32,372 bases of DNA from Lachnospiraceae bacterium (lineage in GTDB: Bacteria > Bacillota > Clostridia > Lachnospirales > Lachnospiraceae). A program made the position numbers and the translations under genes. Each line of letters opens with the position of its first letter. Within the stretch, counting starts at the first letter, position 1. The DNA is taken from NCBI GenBank assembly GCA_017626095.1, contig JAGAJL010000043.1, positions 1 to 32,372 of the forward strand. The letters are read 5' to 3'. The notes under the pieces are model-generated. The model was given only the letters and a program-made list of their open reading frames with translations, had not been told where the DNA came from and searched no databases. Shown here piece after piece: positions 1 to 7,987 of this stretch.

Positions 1-138
1 CCTGGTGAAGGATATATTCCGACTTATACTCGCACAGATATCACGGATGCTCTTCATGATGCTTTCGGCTTTAGAACTGATTATCAGATAACATCTCAAA
101 AAAATATGAGAAAAATTTTGAATCAGACCAAGAAATAA
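1..138 (+). CDS. Transposase C-terminal end, IS1634-like (partial)
   Basis: The reading frame is open from the first base of the window and ends with TAA at 136-138, so only the last 45 residues are visible. The segment contains TRTDITDALHDAFGFRTDY followed by a lysine-rich tail, which resembles the C-terminus of IS1634/IS4-superfamily DDE transposases known from Lachnospiraceae; this is recognition from memory, not a search. The catalytic residues would lie to the left of the window. A hairpin with a T-run follows at 168-210. Whether the element is complete cannot be seen from here. Confidence 0.6.
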   Translation, partial: PGEGYIPTYTRTDITDALHDAFGFRTDYQITSQKNMRKILNQTKK

Positions 139-167
139 AAAATATAGCTACATACTTTTCTAAAAAG

Positions 168-210
168 AAAACCCTGCAAGCAGCGTATTTACACTGGGTG
201 CGGGTTTTTT
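168..210 (+). terminator. Rho-independent terminator after the transposase
   Basis: AAAACCC at 168-174 pairs with GGGTTTT at 202-208. The stem continues through GC/GC past one bulged T, with a small inner CAG/CTG stem, and ends in a T-run at 205-210. It starts 30 nt after the transposase stop. Confidence 0.6.
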
Positions 211-319
211 ACCTTTTCTCAAATGTCAAAGATGGGATTATATTGTAACACATTTCAAAAAAATGAATTGTAACCTTTTTATAAAATAATTTTTAATTTT
301 TCAAAAACAAAAGGATAGG

Positions 320-1504
320 TCAATCAAGAAATTGTCCTTCACTGTTATTTAATACCTGCGCACTGTATAAAAACAAAACATCGGTATTTTCAAAATTCAC
401 AAATCGGTCAAGGATAGACGGACTGATATAGCGGATATCTATCAACGTTACTTTTTTATAACATCCGGCAAATAAGGGTGCGATACTGCTGCCAAACGAA
501 TCACGAAACAGAATCAATTCTTTATCCGTTGCAGCGGAAGAATTTTCAATTGTAATCAAAGCCCGCGAACCGGATAAAAAAATCTCATACGGATCCATTC
601 CTTCTGTCTTTGTAAAATCATATAGAGAAAACAATTCCGCTTTTCCACTGTCATAGCATGTAACAATACAATTATCCATATAATCAGCTGTCAAACAGTA
701 AAGCGTTTCCTTCTTTACCGGCAATGAGCCTTGCCCATAATATACACCCTTAAATTGATCCGTAACATACTTTTCATCAAATTGAAAATCGAATTGGTTA
801 CCCATTGCTAACATTATTTTTTTTGCAACCGGTCCCAGTCGTTCCTGTCTCCAATGAGTATCGGTTTTATAATAGTCGTTTAACGAAAGTTCCTCTTTAA
901 TATCAATAAATTCAGCATATTCATCTGTTTGCTCCCGAAAGAGAGTTTCCAGTTTTTCATAATCCAGATAGGGCACTTCTGTCTGTTTTTCCAGATAATA
1001 ATTTTTGTCCGGTATCATCGCAAAAAACACTTGATTATCCTGCAGATAACGCTTTTTAATATACTGCATCCGATTAAGAGAGCGTGAAACCGAATCGGGA
1101 TGAATGCTCATGGAAGTCTTTAAAATATGACCTTCTGCATAATAAATATCGTTTATTTCTTTTCTCCCGATACCATATAAAGAAAACGCAGAATGAACGG
1201 TACGAAATGCTTCCCTGTACGGGAACTGATCAACCGCATACGCTTCAAATCCATCCATGAAAGAATTCTTTCCTTTATCCCCAAAAATAGTCTGCATATT
1301 TAGTTTCGGAAAAGAATGCAAAATTCTTCTTTCCGTATCCGATATTTCCTTATCAGGACTTAGCAGACCGATAATGAGAAATCCAATTAATGCTATACCA
1401 AAGAGAATGACATTGCTATAATCTCTCCATTTACTCGTCTTATCTGTCTCATTCATCGTTTTCGTTTTTTCTGTTTTATCCATCATTTCCGTCTTATCGA
1501 CCAT
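320..1504 (-). CDS. DHHW-family (AlgX/AlgJ-like) O-acetylation partner protein
   Basis: The protein has 394 residues. A low-complexity, charged N-terminus rich in K, T, E and M is followed by one membrane segment at about residues 30-49, then SDTERR, the usual entry to DHHW/SGNH-like extracellular domains. A TDTHWRQE motif near residue 215 matches the family's DxHW active-site motif, and a later RDSFG resembles the second SGNH block. These proteins typically work with an MBOAT acyltransferase to O-acetylate an exported polysaccharide, and the MBOAT gene lies directly upstream. An upstream ATG at 1543 exists, but GGAGAG six bases before the ATG at 1504 favours the later start. The polymer substrate cannot be inferred. 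Confidence 0.8.
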   Translation of the reverse strand: MVDKTEMMDKTEKTKTMNETDKTSKWRDYSNVILFGIALIGFLIIGLLSPDKEISDTERRILHSFPKLNMQTIFGDKGKNSFMDGFEAYAVDQFPYREAFRTVHSAFSLYGIGRKEINDIYYAEGHILKTSMSIHPDSVSRSLNRMQYIKKRYLQDNQVFFAMIPDKNYYLEKQTEVPYLDYEKLETLFREQTDEYAEFIDIKEELSLNDYYKTDTHWRQERLGPVAKKIMLAMGNQFDFQFDEKYVTDQFKGVYYGQGSLPVKKETLYCLTADYMDNCIVTCYDSGKAELFSLYDFTKTEGMDPYEIFLSGSRALITIENSSAATDKELILFRDSFGSSIAPLFAGCYKKVTLIDIRYISPSILDRFVNFENTDVLFLYSAQVLNNSEGQFLD

Positions 1505-1613
1505 AATAATCTCTCCAATTACATTATTCAAAAATGAAATCACATCTGAATATCAAAATACAATTGTCAATCTAGAAATCATATCCATATTCATAAAAAA
1601 TCATAATCTATAA

Positions 1614-3014
1614 TCAAAATCTGAAATATAAAAACGGATTAAATGAACCGTTAATCAGAAATGAAACCGAAATCAGTAAACAGGAAATCAGAAAAAAAGG
1701 TTCCAATACATTCACAACTTTTCTGCCTCCCGCGTTCCGTTTCAGATGCGAAACAAATCGTAAAGGAAAAGACGTGGCACCTATGATTCCCAACAATAAA
1801 AGCAGAAAATAATCTTTGAAATAAAAGAGGCTTTCGGCAGACAACAAAGGAATTCCTCCGAGCCCCGTCATATATCTAATTGTCTGCATGGCCTCGGATA
1901 AATCAGCGGCATGAAAGATCACAAAACTTACAGTCAATAAAATCCAAAGATATAAATGGCTAAAAACATGCGCCTTTTCCAGATATTGTTTCAACACCAG
2001 TTTTTCCAATATCAGAAATATGGCAAAAAACAATCCCCAGACGACAAAAGTCCAATCCGCACCATGCCATAGTCCGGTTGCCATCCACACAATCAGAATG
2101 TTTCTAACCCATTTTACAAACAATACCCGGTTCCCACCAAGAGGGATATAAAGATAATCCCTGAAAAAACGTCCTAAAGTCATATGCCATTGCCGCCAGA
2201 ACTGTGTCACGCTCTTAGCGGCAAGCGGATGATTAAAATTCTCAGGAAAATCAAAGCCCAGCATTTTTCCCAGCCCGATTGCCATATCACTATAACCGGA
2301 AAAATCAAAATACGTCTGCAAAGTCACTGCAATCGCATAGAACCAGACAAATAAAACCGTCTTTTCCTCTGCGGTCCCATATTTTATCCCGATTTCTCCA
2401 AGTGTATTGGCAAAAATCACTTTTTTTCCTAAACCAATTAAAAACCTTCTGATTCCACAAGAAATATTTGCAACAGAAACCGTTCTTTTTTGCAACTGCA
2501 TTTCGATATCCTGATATCGGACAATCGGTCCCGCAATCAGCTGGGGAAACATGGCAATATAGGTTGCCAACGTCAAAACATTCCTCTGTGCCTTTATTTT
2601 TCCATAATAAATATCCAGCAGATAACTAAGAATTTGAAATGTATAGAAACTGATACCGATTGGCAAAGCAATATGTAATAGTGTAAAAGAAAGTCCGGTC
2701 ATCCGATTCACAGTATCCAGAACAAAATCCATATATTTAAAATATCCCAGAATTACAAGACAAAAAGTCACAGACAAAGCTGTGACTGCTTTTTTTGCCT
2801 TATGATTTGCTCTTGTCTCAATCCATATGCCGCAAAAATATCCCGCACATATCATGAAAAGCATCAATAAAATGTACCGTGGTTCTCCCCATGCATAAAA
2901 GAAAAGACTTCCCAGTAACAAGACAGCATTCTGAAATCGGCCCGGAAGCAAATAATACAGCAACAGGAAGACAGGTAAAAAATAGAATAAAAAAGTTATA
3001 CTCGAAAAAAGCAT
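1614..3014 (-). CDS. MBOAT-family O-acyltransferase (DltB/AlgI-like)
   Basis: This is a polytopic membrane protein of 466 residues. It begins MLFSSITFLFYFLPVF, the classic AlgI-type N-terminus. It has FDFSGYSDMAIGLGKMLGF, FWRQWHMTLGRFFRDYLYIPLGG and ATGLWHGADW; the His in the last motif, near residue 317, is the expected catalytic His. It would pass acyl groups across the membrane to the DHHW protein encoded 109 nt downstream. The frame can be extended to a GTG at 3071 and an ATG at 3062, but neither has a good ribosome site. The ATG at 3014 fits the family N-terminus, although its AAGGA is rather distant (about 13 nt). Confidence 0.88.
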   Translation of the reverse strand: MLFSSITFLFYFLPVFLLLYYLLPGRFQNAVLLLGSLFFYAWGEPRYILLMLFMICAGYFCGIWIETRANHKAKKAVTALSVTFCLVILGYFKYMDFVLDTVNRMTGLSFTLLHIALPIGISFYTFQILSYLLDIYYGKIKAQRNVLTLATYIAMFPQLIAGPIVRYQDIEMQLQKRTVSVANISCGIRRFLIGLGKKVIFANTLGEIGIKYGTAEEKTVLFVWFYAIAVTLQTYFDFSGYSDMAIGLGKMLGFDFPENFNHPLAAKSVTQFWRQWHMTLGRFFRDYLYIPLGGNRVLFVKWVRNILIVWMATGLWHGADWTFVVWGLFFAIFLILEKLVLKQYLEKAHVFSHLYLWILLTVSFVIFHAADLSEAMQTIRYMTGLGGIPLLSAESLFYFKDYFLLLLLGIIGATSFPLRFVSHLKRNAGGRKVVNVLEPFFLISCLLISVSFLINGSFNPFLYFRF

Positions 3015-3078
3015 ATGCCCCAAATTTTCCTTTTTTTTCATATTTCTAAGGAAGTTTGCCATTCTACTCACAGACTAC

Positions 3079-3138
3079 ATGGCAACGTCAGCACATAATA
3101 CGTAAATTATTGCGAATTAAATACTGTTACGTTGTCAT
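3079..3138. repeat. Inverted repeat between the lipoprotein and MBOAT genes
   Basis: ATGGCAACGTCAG at 3079-3091 is nearly the reverse complement of CTGTTACGTTGTCAT at 3124-3138 (one wobble and a 2-nt bulge), with a 32-nt loop. There is no T-run, so it is more likely an intercistronic RNA hairpin than an intrinsic terminator. Confidence 0.4.
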
Positions 3139-3148
3139 ATTCCCTTTT

Positions 3149-3721
3149 TTATTGATAAATTTCATCTGCTACAACAGTTGCATGTTCCAGATTTTCAATT
3201 CCTTTGATGAAGTTATCCACGTTATCTGTTTTTCCATAGGCATATACGACATAATTACCCATGGACGCAATCTTAATCTTATCCGGAAAACCGCACATAA
3301 ATTGATTGTTCAAAAATCCTTCCTTGATTTGTGTGGCAGCCTCCTCGGTACTCATTTCATTCAAATGCAACGCCACAGCAGTAAATGTATTAGCATTCAT
3401 CATGTGCATAATGGACGCAGCATCAGTTATATCCTTTTGAACTTCTTCCGGCACGAGGAAAGTATAAGTTAAGGCATCTGTATTTGTGACATCCACTTTT
3501 CCGGGTGCATTATCCACCGCATTTTCAAAGCTTCCGCCACTTGCCGGAAACTGTTCCGGCATCTGATTCCAGCCTTCCTCCAAAACGGAAACTGCATCGG
3601 GATAGGCTTTGTCCACGTCATCGGCTACGGAAGTTCCCTTTGAAGTTTGACAGCCGGTCAGCCCCAGTACCATAATGGCAGTTATTAATATTGATACTAT
3701 ACTTTTTTTCATACTTTTCAT
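3149..3721 (-). CDS. Putative lipoprotein, DUF4358-like
   Basis: The protein has 190 residues. A lysine-rich N-terminus and hydrophobic stretch end in the lipobox LTGC with the lipidated Cys at residue 24, so it is probably anchored to the outer face of the membrane. A polar linker precedes a compact domain (about 75-185) with motifs such as MMNANTFTAVAL and MGNYVVYAYGKTDNV that resemble DUF4358 proteins often found beside MBOAT/DHHW genes; this family call is moderate. The ATG at 3721 is preferred over 3739 because GGGAGA sits 6 nt upstream. The MBOAT gene follows 134 nt downstream on the same strand. Function is unknown. Confidence 0.65.
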   Translation of the reverse strand: MKSMKKSIVSILITAIMVLGLTGCQTSKGTSVADDVDKAYPDAVSVLEEGWNQMPEQFPASGGSFENAVDNAPGKVDVTNTDALTYTFLVPEEVQKDITDAASIMHMMNANTFTAVALHLNEMSTEEAATQIKEGFLNNQFMCGFPDKIKIASMGNYVVYAYGKTDNVDNFIKGIENLEHATVVADEIYQ

Positions 3722-3893
3722 AGTTGTTCTCCCATACAAATATGATTAAAAAATGCTTAGTAATAATCCAATTTACAATATCTTCTTTAAATATTTCATT
3801 TCGACATCTTACAAAACATTATAATTTGGAAATAAACTCTTCCTATTCATTTAGAATATCTGACTATAGTATATCCAGACAGTTTCCTTTTTA

Positions 3894-3969
3894 CTCTACT
3901 AGTTTTTGATAGATTCTATCTTTTCACTTTTCTCTACTAGTTTTTGTTAGACTCAATTTTCTCCCGCTT
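3894..3969 (-). repeat. 38-bp tandem duplication of a gene's 3' end
   Basis: Two adjacent 38-nt units, 3932-3969 and 3894-3931, each read (minus strand) as ten codons followed by TAGTAGAG. The inner unit is the real C-terminus KREKIESNKN of the zinc-ribbon gene; the outer, beyond the stop, would encode KSEKIESIKN. Five of the nine differences are at third codon positions. The outer copy is out of frame with the gene, so readthrough cannot use it. Confidence 0.75.
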
Positions 3970-5229
3970 TTCCGTGGTTCTGATATAATTATCCTGTTTT
4001 ACAGAAAGCTGAACCGGTTTCTTGTCATTCTGCACATAATTCATAGCTTCACTTCCTGTTCTCACAGGCTTCATAGTCATTCTCAGGATGATATTCACAA
4101 TAAAAGCTACAATTACGGAAAAAATACCAATCATCAGCAATGGTTTAAAAGCAGTAGCTTTTACAATCAGTTCTAAAATTCCAAAAGAAAGAATAAATGA
4201 ACACAAAATCCACAAAATCTGTTTCATCCGGTCAATCGGAAGATTACCGGTCATTTTTCCGGTCTGTCCGTTTACGGCAAATAAAAAGTTTTGATTATTC
4301 CAGTTCGTTGTCAATAACCAGACAGGTAACATTGCATATTCCTGCTTTTCTCCGGAATATCTGACACGTCTTAATAACGTTCTTTCTTGCACTTTATCAT
4401 AGCCGTCAACGGTTTTCTTAATCTCGCTTGCCGTTGTATTTTCTGCTCTTTTACGTGCGCGCTCAATGGAATCTTCTTTTGACACATCATATTTATCAGC
4501 CAGATAGCCGGGCAGATATTCCATCTCAAATTTTGTCATTTCCTTATAATCATACGGTTCAATGGAATCCATTAAATCATCCGGCATTGCCGAAGATGCA
4601 TCAGTCGGAATATTAACATATTTCGCAGTACCTTTTCTATGTACCTCATAATGCTTGGTTGTTGTAATTTTTTCTGTGGACGTTTTTTTCTCACTAATCT
4701 GTTCGGCATCAAAATGCATATCCGCTTCCACAGTTCCGGAATACAACCAAAACGGAACATAGATCCCTTTGATTTCATCAATATGATTATGTCCTTTAAA
4801 AGTTCCGGGTAACAATACTTTCCCTTTATAATATTTTTCCAGTTTTTCCTTAACTTCACTCTTGTCAACTTTAAACGGGATGACATATTTAGGACGTAGC
4901 ATTCCCTTAAACTTCTGTGGCATAACCGCAGGATTTCCGCAGTAAGGGCAACTGGTTGCTGCGGTAGTTTCTTCACACACCATTTCTGCACCACAGGAAT
5001 TGCACTTGTATGCTTTCATGGTTTCATCACCGTCTGTCCAGTAACTCTCATCCTCTGAAATGGTAGGTGCATTTGCAACCGCCTTGTTTTTCTCTTCAAA
5101 ATACTTTTTTGCTTCTTCGATTGTATAAAGAGAAGCACAGTATTCACACTTTACTTTTCCGCTTTCCGGATCAAATTTCATCGGTCCCCCGCAAGCCGGA
5201 CAAATGTACTCTGTAACCTGTTCTGTCAT
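3937..5229 (-). CDS. TFIIB-type zinc-ribbon membrane protein
   Basis: The protein has 430 residues. Two zinc ribbons open it: CPACGG...KCEYC near residues 10-31 and CNSCGA...SCPYCGN near 75-98. Then comes a soluble region with motifs LRPKYVIPF and IKGIYVPFWLYSG, and near the C-terminus (about 335-385) two closely spaced membrane segments. This matches proteins annotated in Firmicutes as TFIIB-type zinc ribbon-containing protein, whose role is unknown. AGGAGG lies seven bases before the ATG. The last ten codons are part of a tandem duplication. The 215-nt gap downstream (3722-3936) holds only that duplicate and AT-rich sequence. Confidence 0.8.
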   Translation of the reverse strand: MTEQVTEYICPACGGPMKFDPESGKVKCEYCASLYTIEEAKKYFEEKNKAVANAPTISEDESYWTDGDETMKAYKCNSCGAEMVCEETTAATSCPYCGNPAVMPQKFKGMLRPKYVIPFKVDKSEVKEKLEKYYKGKVLLPGTFKGHNHIDEIKGIYVPFWLYSGTVEADMHFDAEQISEKKTSTEKITTTKHYEVHRKGTAKYVNIPTDASSAMPDDLMDSIEPYDYKEMTKFEMEYLPGYLADKYDVSKEDSIERARKRAENTTASEIKKTVDGYDKVQERTLLRRVRYSGEKQEYAMLPVWLLTTNWNNQNFLFAVNGQTGKMTGNLPIDRMKQILWILCSFILSFGILELIVKATAFKPLLMIGIFSVIVAFIVNIILRMTMKPVRTGSEAMNYVQNDKKPVQLSVKQDNYIRTTEKREKIESNKN

Positions 5230-5405
5230 GTTTGTTCCTCCTTTTACGTATGGAAATCAAATACAATGTAAAAAAAATTTCCCAGCACTTTAAATACTTA
5301 CATCATATTATCATTTCTTAGATCATTTTTTCTTGAGACTGTTTCTTGATCACTATTTGATTATTATTCTTTATTATCATACCATAGATAGCGATTTCAA
5401 CCAAC

Positions 5406-5456
5406 AAAAAAGAACACTTTCGACACAAAATTAACTGAATCGAAATTGTTCTTTTT
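5406..5456 (-). terminator. Terminator of aspS
   Basis: Read on the minus strand, AAAAAGAACAATTTCGA (5456-5440) pairs with TCGAAAGTGTTCTTTTT (5423-5407) around a 16-nt loop and ends in a T-run, 66 nt beyond the aspS stop. The upstream region 5230-5405 otherwise holds only AT-rich sequence leading to the zinc-ribbon gene. Confidence 0.75.
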
Positions 5457-5522
5457 ATGCTAACTGTCCATTCATCAACAGGAAAGAAAAACTAACAAAG
5501 TTTCCTGCTATAGATTTTTAAA

Positions 5523-7268
5523 TTAATCTCTGACCTTGATATGAACCTCTCTAAGCTGCTGCTCAGTGACCTCACCGGGAGCACCGCACATCAGATCCTG
5601 CGCATTGCCGTTCATCGGGAAAGCAATAACTTCACGGATGTTCTCTTCATTTTTGAGAAGCATAATCATACGGTCAACACCGGGTGCCATTCCGGCATGC
5701 GGAGGAGCACCAAACTGGAACGCATTGTATAATGCACCGAATTTCTGTTTCAAATCATCTTCGGTATATCCGGCAATTTCAAACGCCTTCACCATAATGT
5801 CCAGATTGTGGTTACGAACCGCACCGGAAGAAAGTTCCACACCGTTACATACAATATCGTACTGGTAAGCCAAAATCTCCAAAGGATCCATATTGTTTAA
5901 TGCATCCAGACCGCCCTGCGGCATAGAGAATGGATTGTGGGTAAAGATAATCTTCTTTTCTTCTTCATCGTATTCATACATCGGGAAGTCATTGATAAAG
6001 CAGAAACGGAATGCATTTTTCTCAAGTAAATCCAATCTGTTTGCAATTTCTGTACGAAGCTGACCTGCATAGCTAGCTGCTTTTGCTTCCTTGTCTGCGA
6101 TAAAGAAAATCGTATCACCGGCTGCAAGACCTGCAAGCTCTGCAATTTCTGTTTTCATATCATCCGGAATAAATTTATCAATCGGTCCCTTATAGGACAT
6201 ATCATCCAACACTTCCAGATAACCAAGTCCGCCCATTCCGATGGACTGTGCATATTTTAATAATTTCTCATGCTGACCTTTGGAAAGCTTTGCATGAACG
6301 TTGATGGCACGTACTGTCTTTTTATGGAAAGGCTTAAATGTACATCTTTGGAAGAAATCTGTCACATCTACAATTTCAAGCGGATTTCTAAGATCCGGTT
6401 TGTCGGTTCCATATTTTAACATTGCCTCTTTATAGCTGATAACCGGATAAGGAGCTGCTGTTACTGTTGCACCTTCGGGAGCAAATTTTTCAAAAGTTGC
6501 GGTAAGGATTTCTTCGCCTGCACGGAATACATCTTCCTGTGTTGCAAAGCTCATTTCAAAATCGAGCTGATAGAACTCGCCGGGTGAACGGTCGGCTCTC
6601 GCATCCTCATCTCTGAAACAAGGTGCAATCTGGAAATATTTATCAAAGCCGGATACCATTAAAAGCTGCTTGTACTGCTGCGGTGCCTGCGGCAATGCAT
6701 AAAATTTCCCTTTGTATTTACGGGAAGGAACGATATAGTCACGCGCACCTTCCGGAGATGATGCACAAAGAATGGGGGTCTGAATTTCCATAAATCCCAT
6801 CTCTGTCATTTTCTGACGTAAAAAGCTGATAACCTCAGAACGGAAAATGATATTATCCTTTACTTTCTTATTTCTCAAATCCAGATAGCGATATTTTAAT
6901 CTGAGATCTTCACGAATTTCTTTTGAAGTCTGCACTTCAAACGGAAGCTGTTTATATACTTTTCCTAAAATTTCAACCTTATGAGCCTCTAATTCAATGG
7001 TTCCTGTCGGAATTTTGGGATTGTAGGTTTCTTCATCACGATGTTCAACCAGACCCTCTACACTGATACAGTCTTCTTTGTTGATTCCGTCAAGCAAAGA
7101 GGTGTCTCTCATAACGACCTGCATAACACCGTACATATCTCTTAAATCGATAAACGACACACCGCCATGATCACGGATATTTTCTACCCAGCCGGCGATT
7201 TTTAATATGCTGTTCACATCTGCTTCTGTGATTTGATTCATCGTACGGTCACGATAAATGTTTGACAT
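5523..7268 (-). CDS. aspS: Aspartyl-tRNA synthetase
   Basis: At 581 residues it has the usual bacterial AspRS length. The N-terminal OB-fold anticodon domain contains GWVENIRDHGGVSFIDLRD. Class II motifs follow: motif 1 (FRSEVISFLRQKM...TPIL), motif 2 (FRDEDARADRSPGEFYQLD), a GAD insertion domain, and motif 3 (GMAPGVDRMIMLL). It charges tRNA with aspartate in the cytoplasm. The RDHG motif carries the His seen at this position in non-discriminating bacterial AspRS, where discriminating enzymes usually have Leu, so it may also make Asp-tRNA(Asn); this is inference. GGAGGAG precedes the ATG at 7268; the ATG at 7316 lies inside the leader terminator region and is rejected. Expression is controlled by the T-box leader. 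Confidence 0.97.
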   Translation of the reverse strand: MSNIYRDRTMNQITEADVNSILKIAGWVENIRDHGGVSFIDLRDMYGVMQVVMRDTSLLDGINKEDCISVEGLVEHRDEETYNPKIPTGTIELEAHKVEILGKVYKQLPFEVQTSKEIREDLRLKYRYLDLRNKKVKDNIIFRSEVISFLRQKMTEMGFMEIQTPILCASSPEGARDYIVPSRKYKGKFYALPQAPQQYKQLLMVSGFDKYFQIAPCFRDEDARADRSPGEFYQLDFEMSFATQEDVFRAGEEILTATFEKFAPEGATVTAAPYPVISYKEAMLKYGTDKPDLRNPLEIVDVTDFFQRCTFKPFHKKTVRAINVHAKLSKGQHEKLLKYAQSIGMGGLGYLEVLDDMSYKGPIDKFIPDDMKTEIAELAGLAAGDTIFFIADKEAKAASYAGQLRTEIANRLDLLEKNAFRFCFINDFPMYEYDEEEKKIIFTHNPFSMPQGGLDALNNMDPLEILAYQYDIVCNGVELSSGAVRNHNLDIMVKAFEIAGYTEDDLKQKFGALYNAFQFGAPPHAGMAPGVDRMIMLLKNEENIREVIAFPMNGNAQDLMCGAPGEVTEQQLREVHIKVRD

Positions 7269-7316
7269 TTTTGTCTCCTCCTTATAAAAACGAATTCTGT
7301 TCTGAACGGAGCGCAT

Positions 7317-7521
7317 AAAAAAAGTCCGTTCTGAAACATTGCTTGTCTCAGGACGAACATACAGTCCGCGGTGCCACCTGAATTACTGAAAACAGTCACT
7401 CAAATCCAATTGTCCTGGCTGTTGAAGTTGTTATTCACACAGATTCACTTTGCAAGGCTCTCACCATCCCTCACTCGCTGGGAACGATAAACTATGTTAC
7501 TCGTCTTCGTCATTGCCATTT
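7317..7521 (-). promoter_or_regulatory. T-box riboswitch leader of aspS
   Basis: On the minus strand the leader has the T-box AGGTGGCACCGCGG (7379-7366), then a terminator (stem 7358-7344 with 7338-7324, T-run 7323-7317). Stem I runs from GAAG (7508-7505) to CTTC (7427-7424). It has the loop-E AGTA (7501-7498) facing GAA (7436-7434), and a distal part with GATGGTGAGAGCC. The triplet placed as the specifier, after GAAT, is AAC (7432-7430), an Asn codon; a GAC occurs elsewhere but not in this position. Uncharged tRNA should stabilise the antiterminator and allow aspS transcription. T-box identity is firm; the specifier is moderate. Confidence 0.92.
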
Positions 7522-7527
7522 GATGAT

Positions 7528-7556
7528 ATTATATAAACTCTCCTAAAAAAAGTCAA
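7528..7556 (-). promoter_or_regulatory. Promoter of the aspS T-box transcript
   Basis: On the minus strand TTGACT (7556-7551), a 17-nt spacer and TATAAT (7533-7528) form a near-consensus sigma-A promoter. Transcription would start near 7521, just before Stem I of the T-box. Confidence 0.85.
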
Positions 7557-7594
7557 CGGCCGATTATTTGCCCTATTGTCTGCCTGTTACGGAC

Positions 7595-7821
7595 GTTGGA
7601 TGAAAATCGTATTCTTGCATGTTTAGGTTGCGATGTATAAGTTTATCTAAATATTTTGTAATATCATTATTTTAGCCGGACGCACCGATGCACCCGGACA
7701 TCCATGTCCGACGTGCACCTTTCGCAGCATCCTTGCTGCTCATTGCTGAAACTGAACAAAATATTAAGATGAGCTAATACATCTTCACAATAAACATTCA
7801 AGAATACGATTTACATCCAAC
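7595..7821. repeat. Large hairpin element, copy A (core in + orientation)
   Basis: Arms 7595-7659 and 7756-7821 are about 65 nt each and largely complementary with a few internal loops; their ends are GTTGGATG and CATCCAAC. The 96-nt core holds two small hairpins with 2-4 nt at their palindrome centres, CGGACATCCATGTCCG (7695-7710) and GCAGCATCCTTGCTGC (7724-7739). They are separated by GTGCACCTTTC, and TGCAC/GTGCA pairs outside the first. Copy B has the same architecture and alignable sequence in inverted orientation. No target-site duplication or coding frame is evident. It may be a structured RNA gene or a non-autonomous mobile element. The 166-nt spacer between the copies (7822-7987) has no recognisable gene. 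Confidence 0.8.
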
Positions 7822-7948
7822 TGGGTATCGAAAGAAATAGTGAGATACAAAACAAGCGTGTCCATAAACGACGAAAAAGCTATCAGAAATAGTCGAAAGC
7901 GTGGTTTGAGGTACGATTGATCCGGTAGTGAATAGACAAAACGATTAT

Positions 7949-7977
7949 TTACTTATTATATACACTTCCTTTATAAT
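7949..7977 (+). promoter_or_regulatory. Possible promoter before element copy B and the ABC-F gene
   Basis: TATAAT at 7972-7977 is a perfect -10 box; a 17-nt spacer puts the poor -35 TTACTT at 7949-7954. The predicted start, near 7984, would place all of element copy B in the 5' leader of the ABC-F mRNA. The weak -35 keeps confidence low. Confidence 0.4.
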
Positions 7978-7987
7978 TATAACGGTT

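Noticed and set aside
3056-3472. 138-codon plus-strand frame antisense to the lipoprotein
   Set aside because: The minus-strand frame has a lipobox, a ribosome site and a family likeness; the plus frame is its shadow.
4572-4994. 140-codon frame inside the zinc-ribbon gene
   Set aside because: It overlaps the middle of a longer, motif-bearing frame on the same strand and has no independent signals.
7822-7987. Divergent promoters for both large hairpin elements in their shared spacer
   Set aside because: A TATAAT is present toward copy B, but no convincing -10/-35 pair was found on the minus strand toward copy A, so only the B-side promoter is listed, at low confidence.
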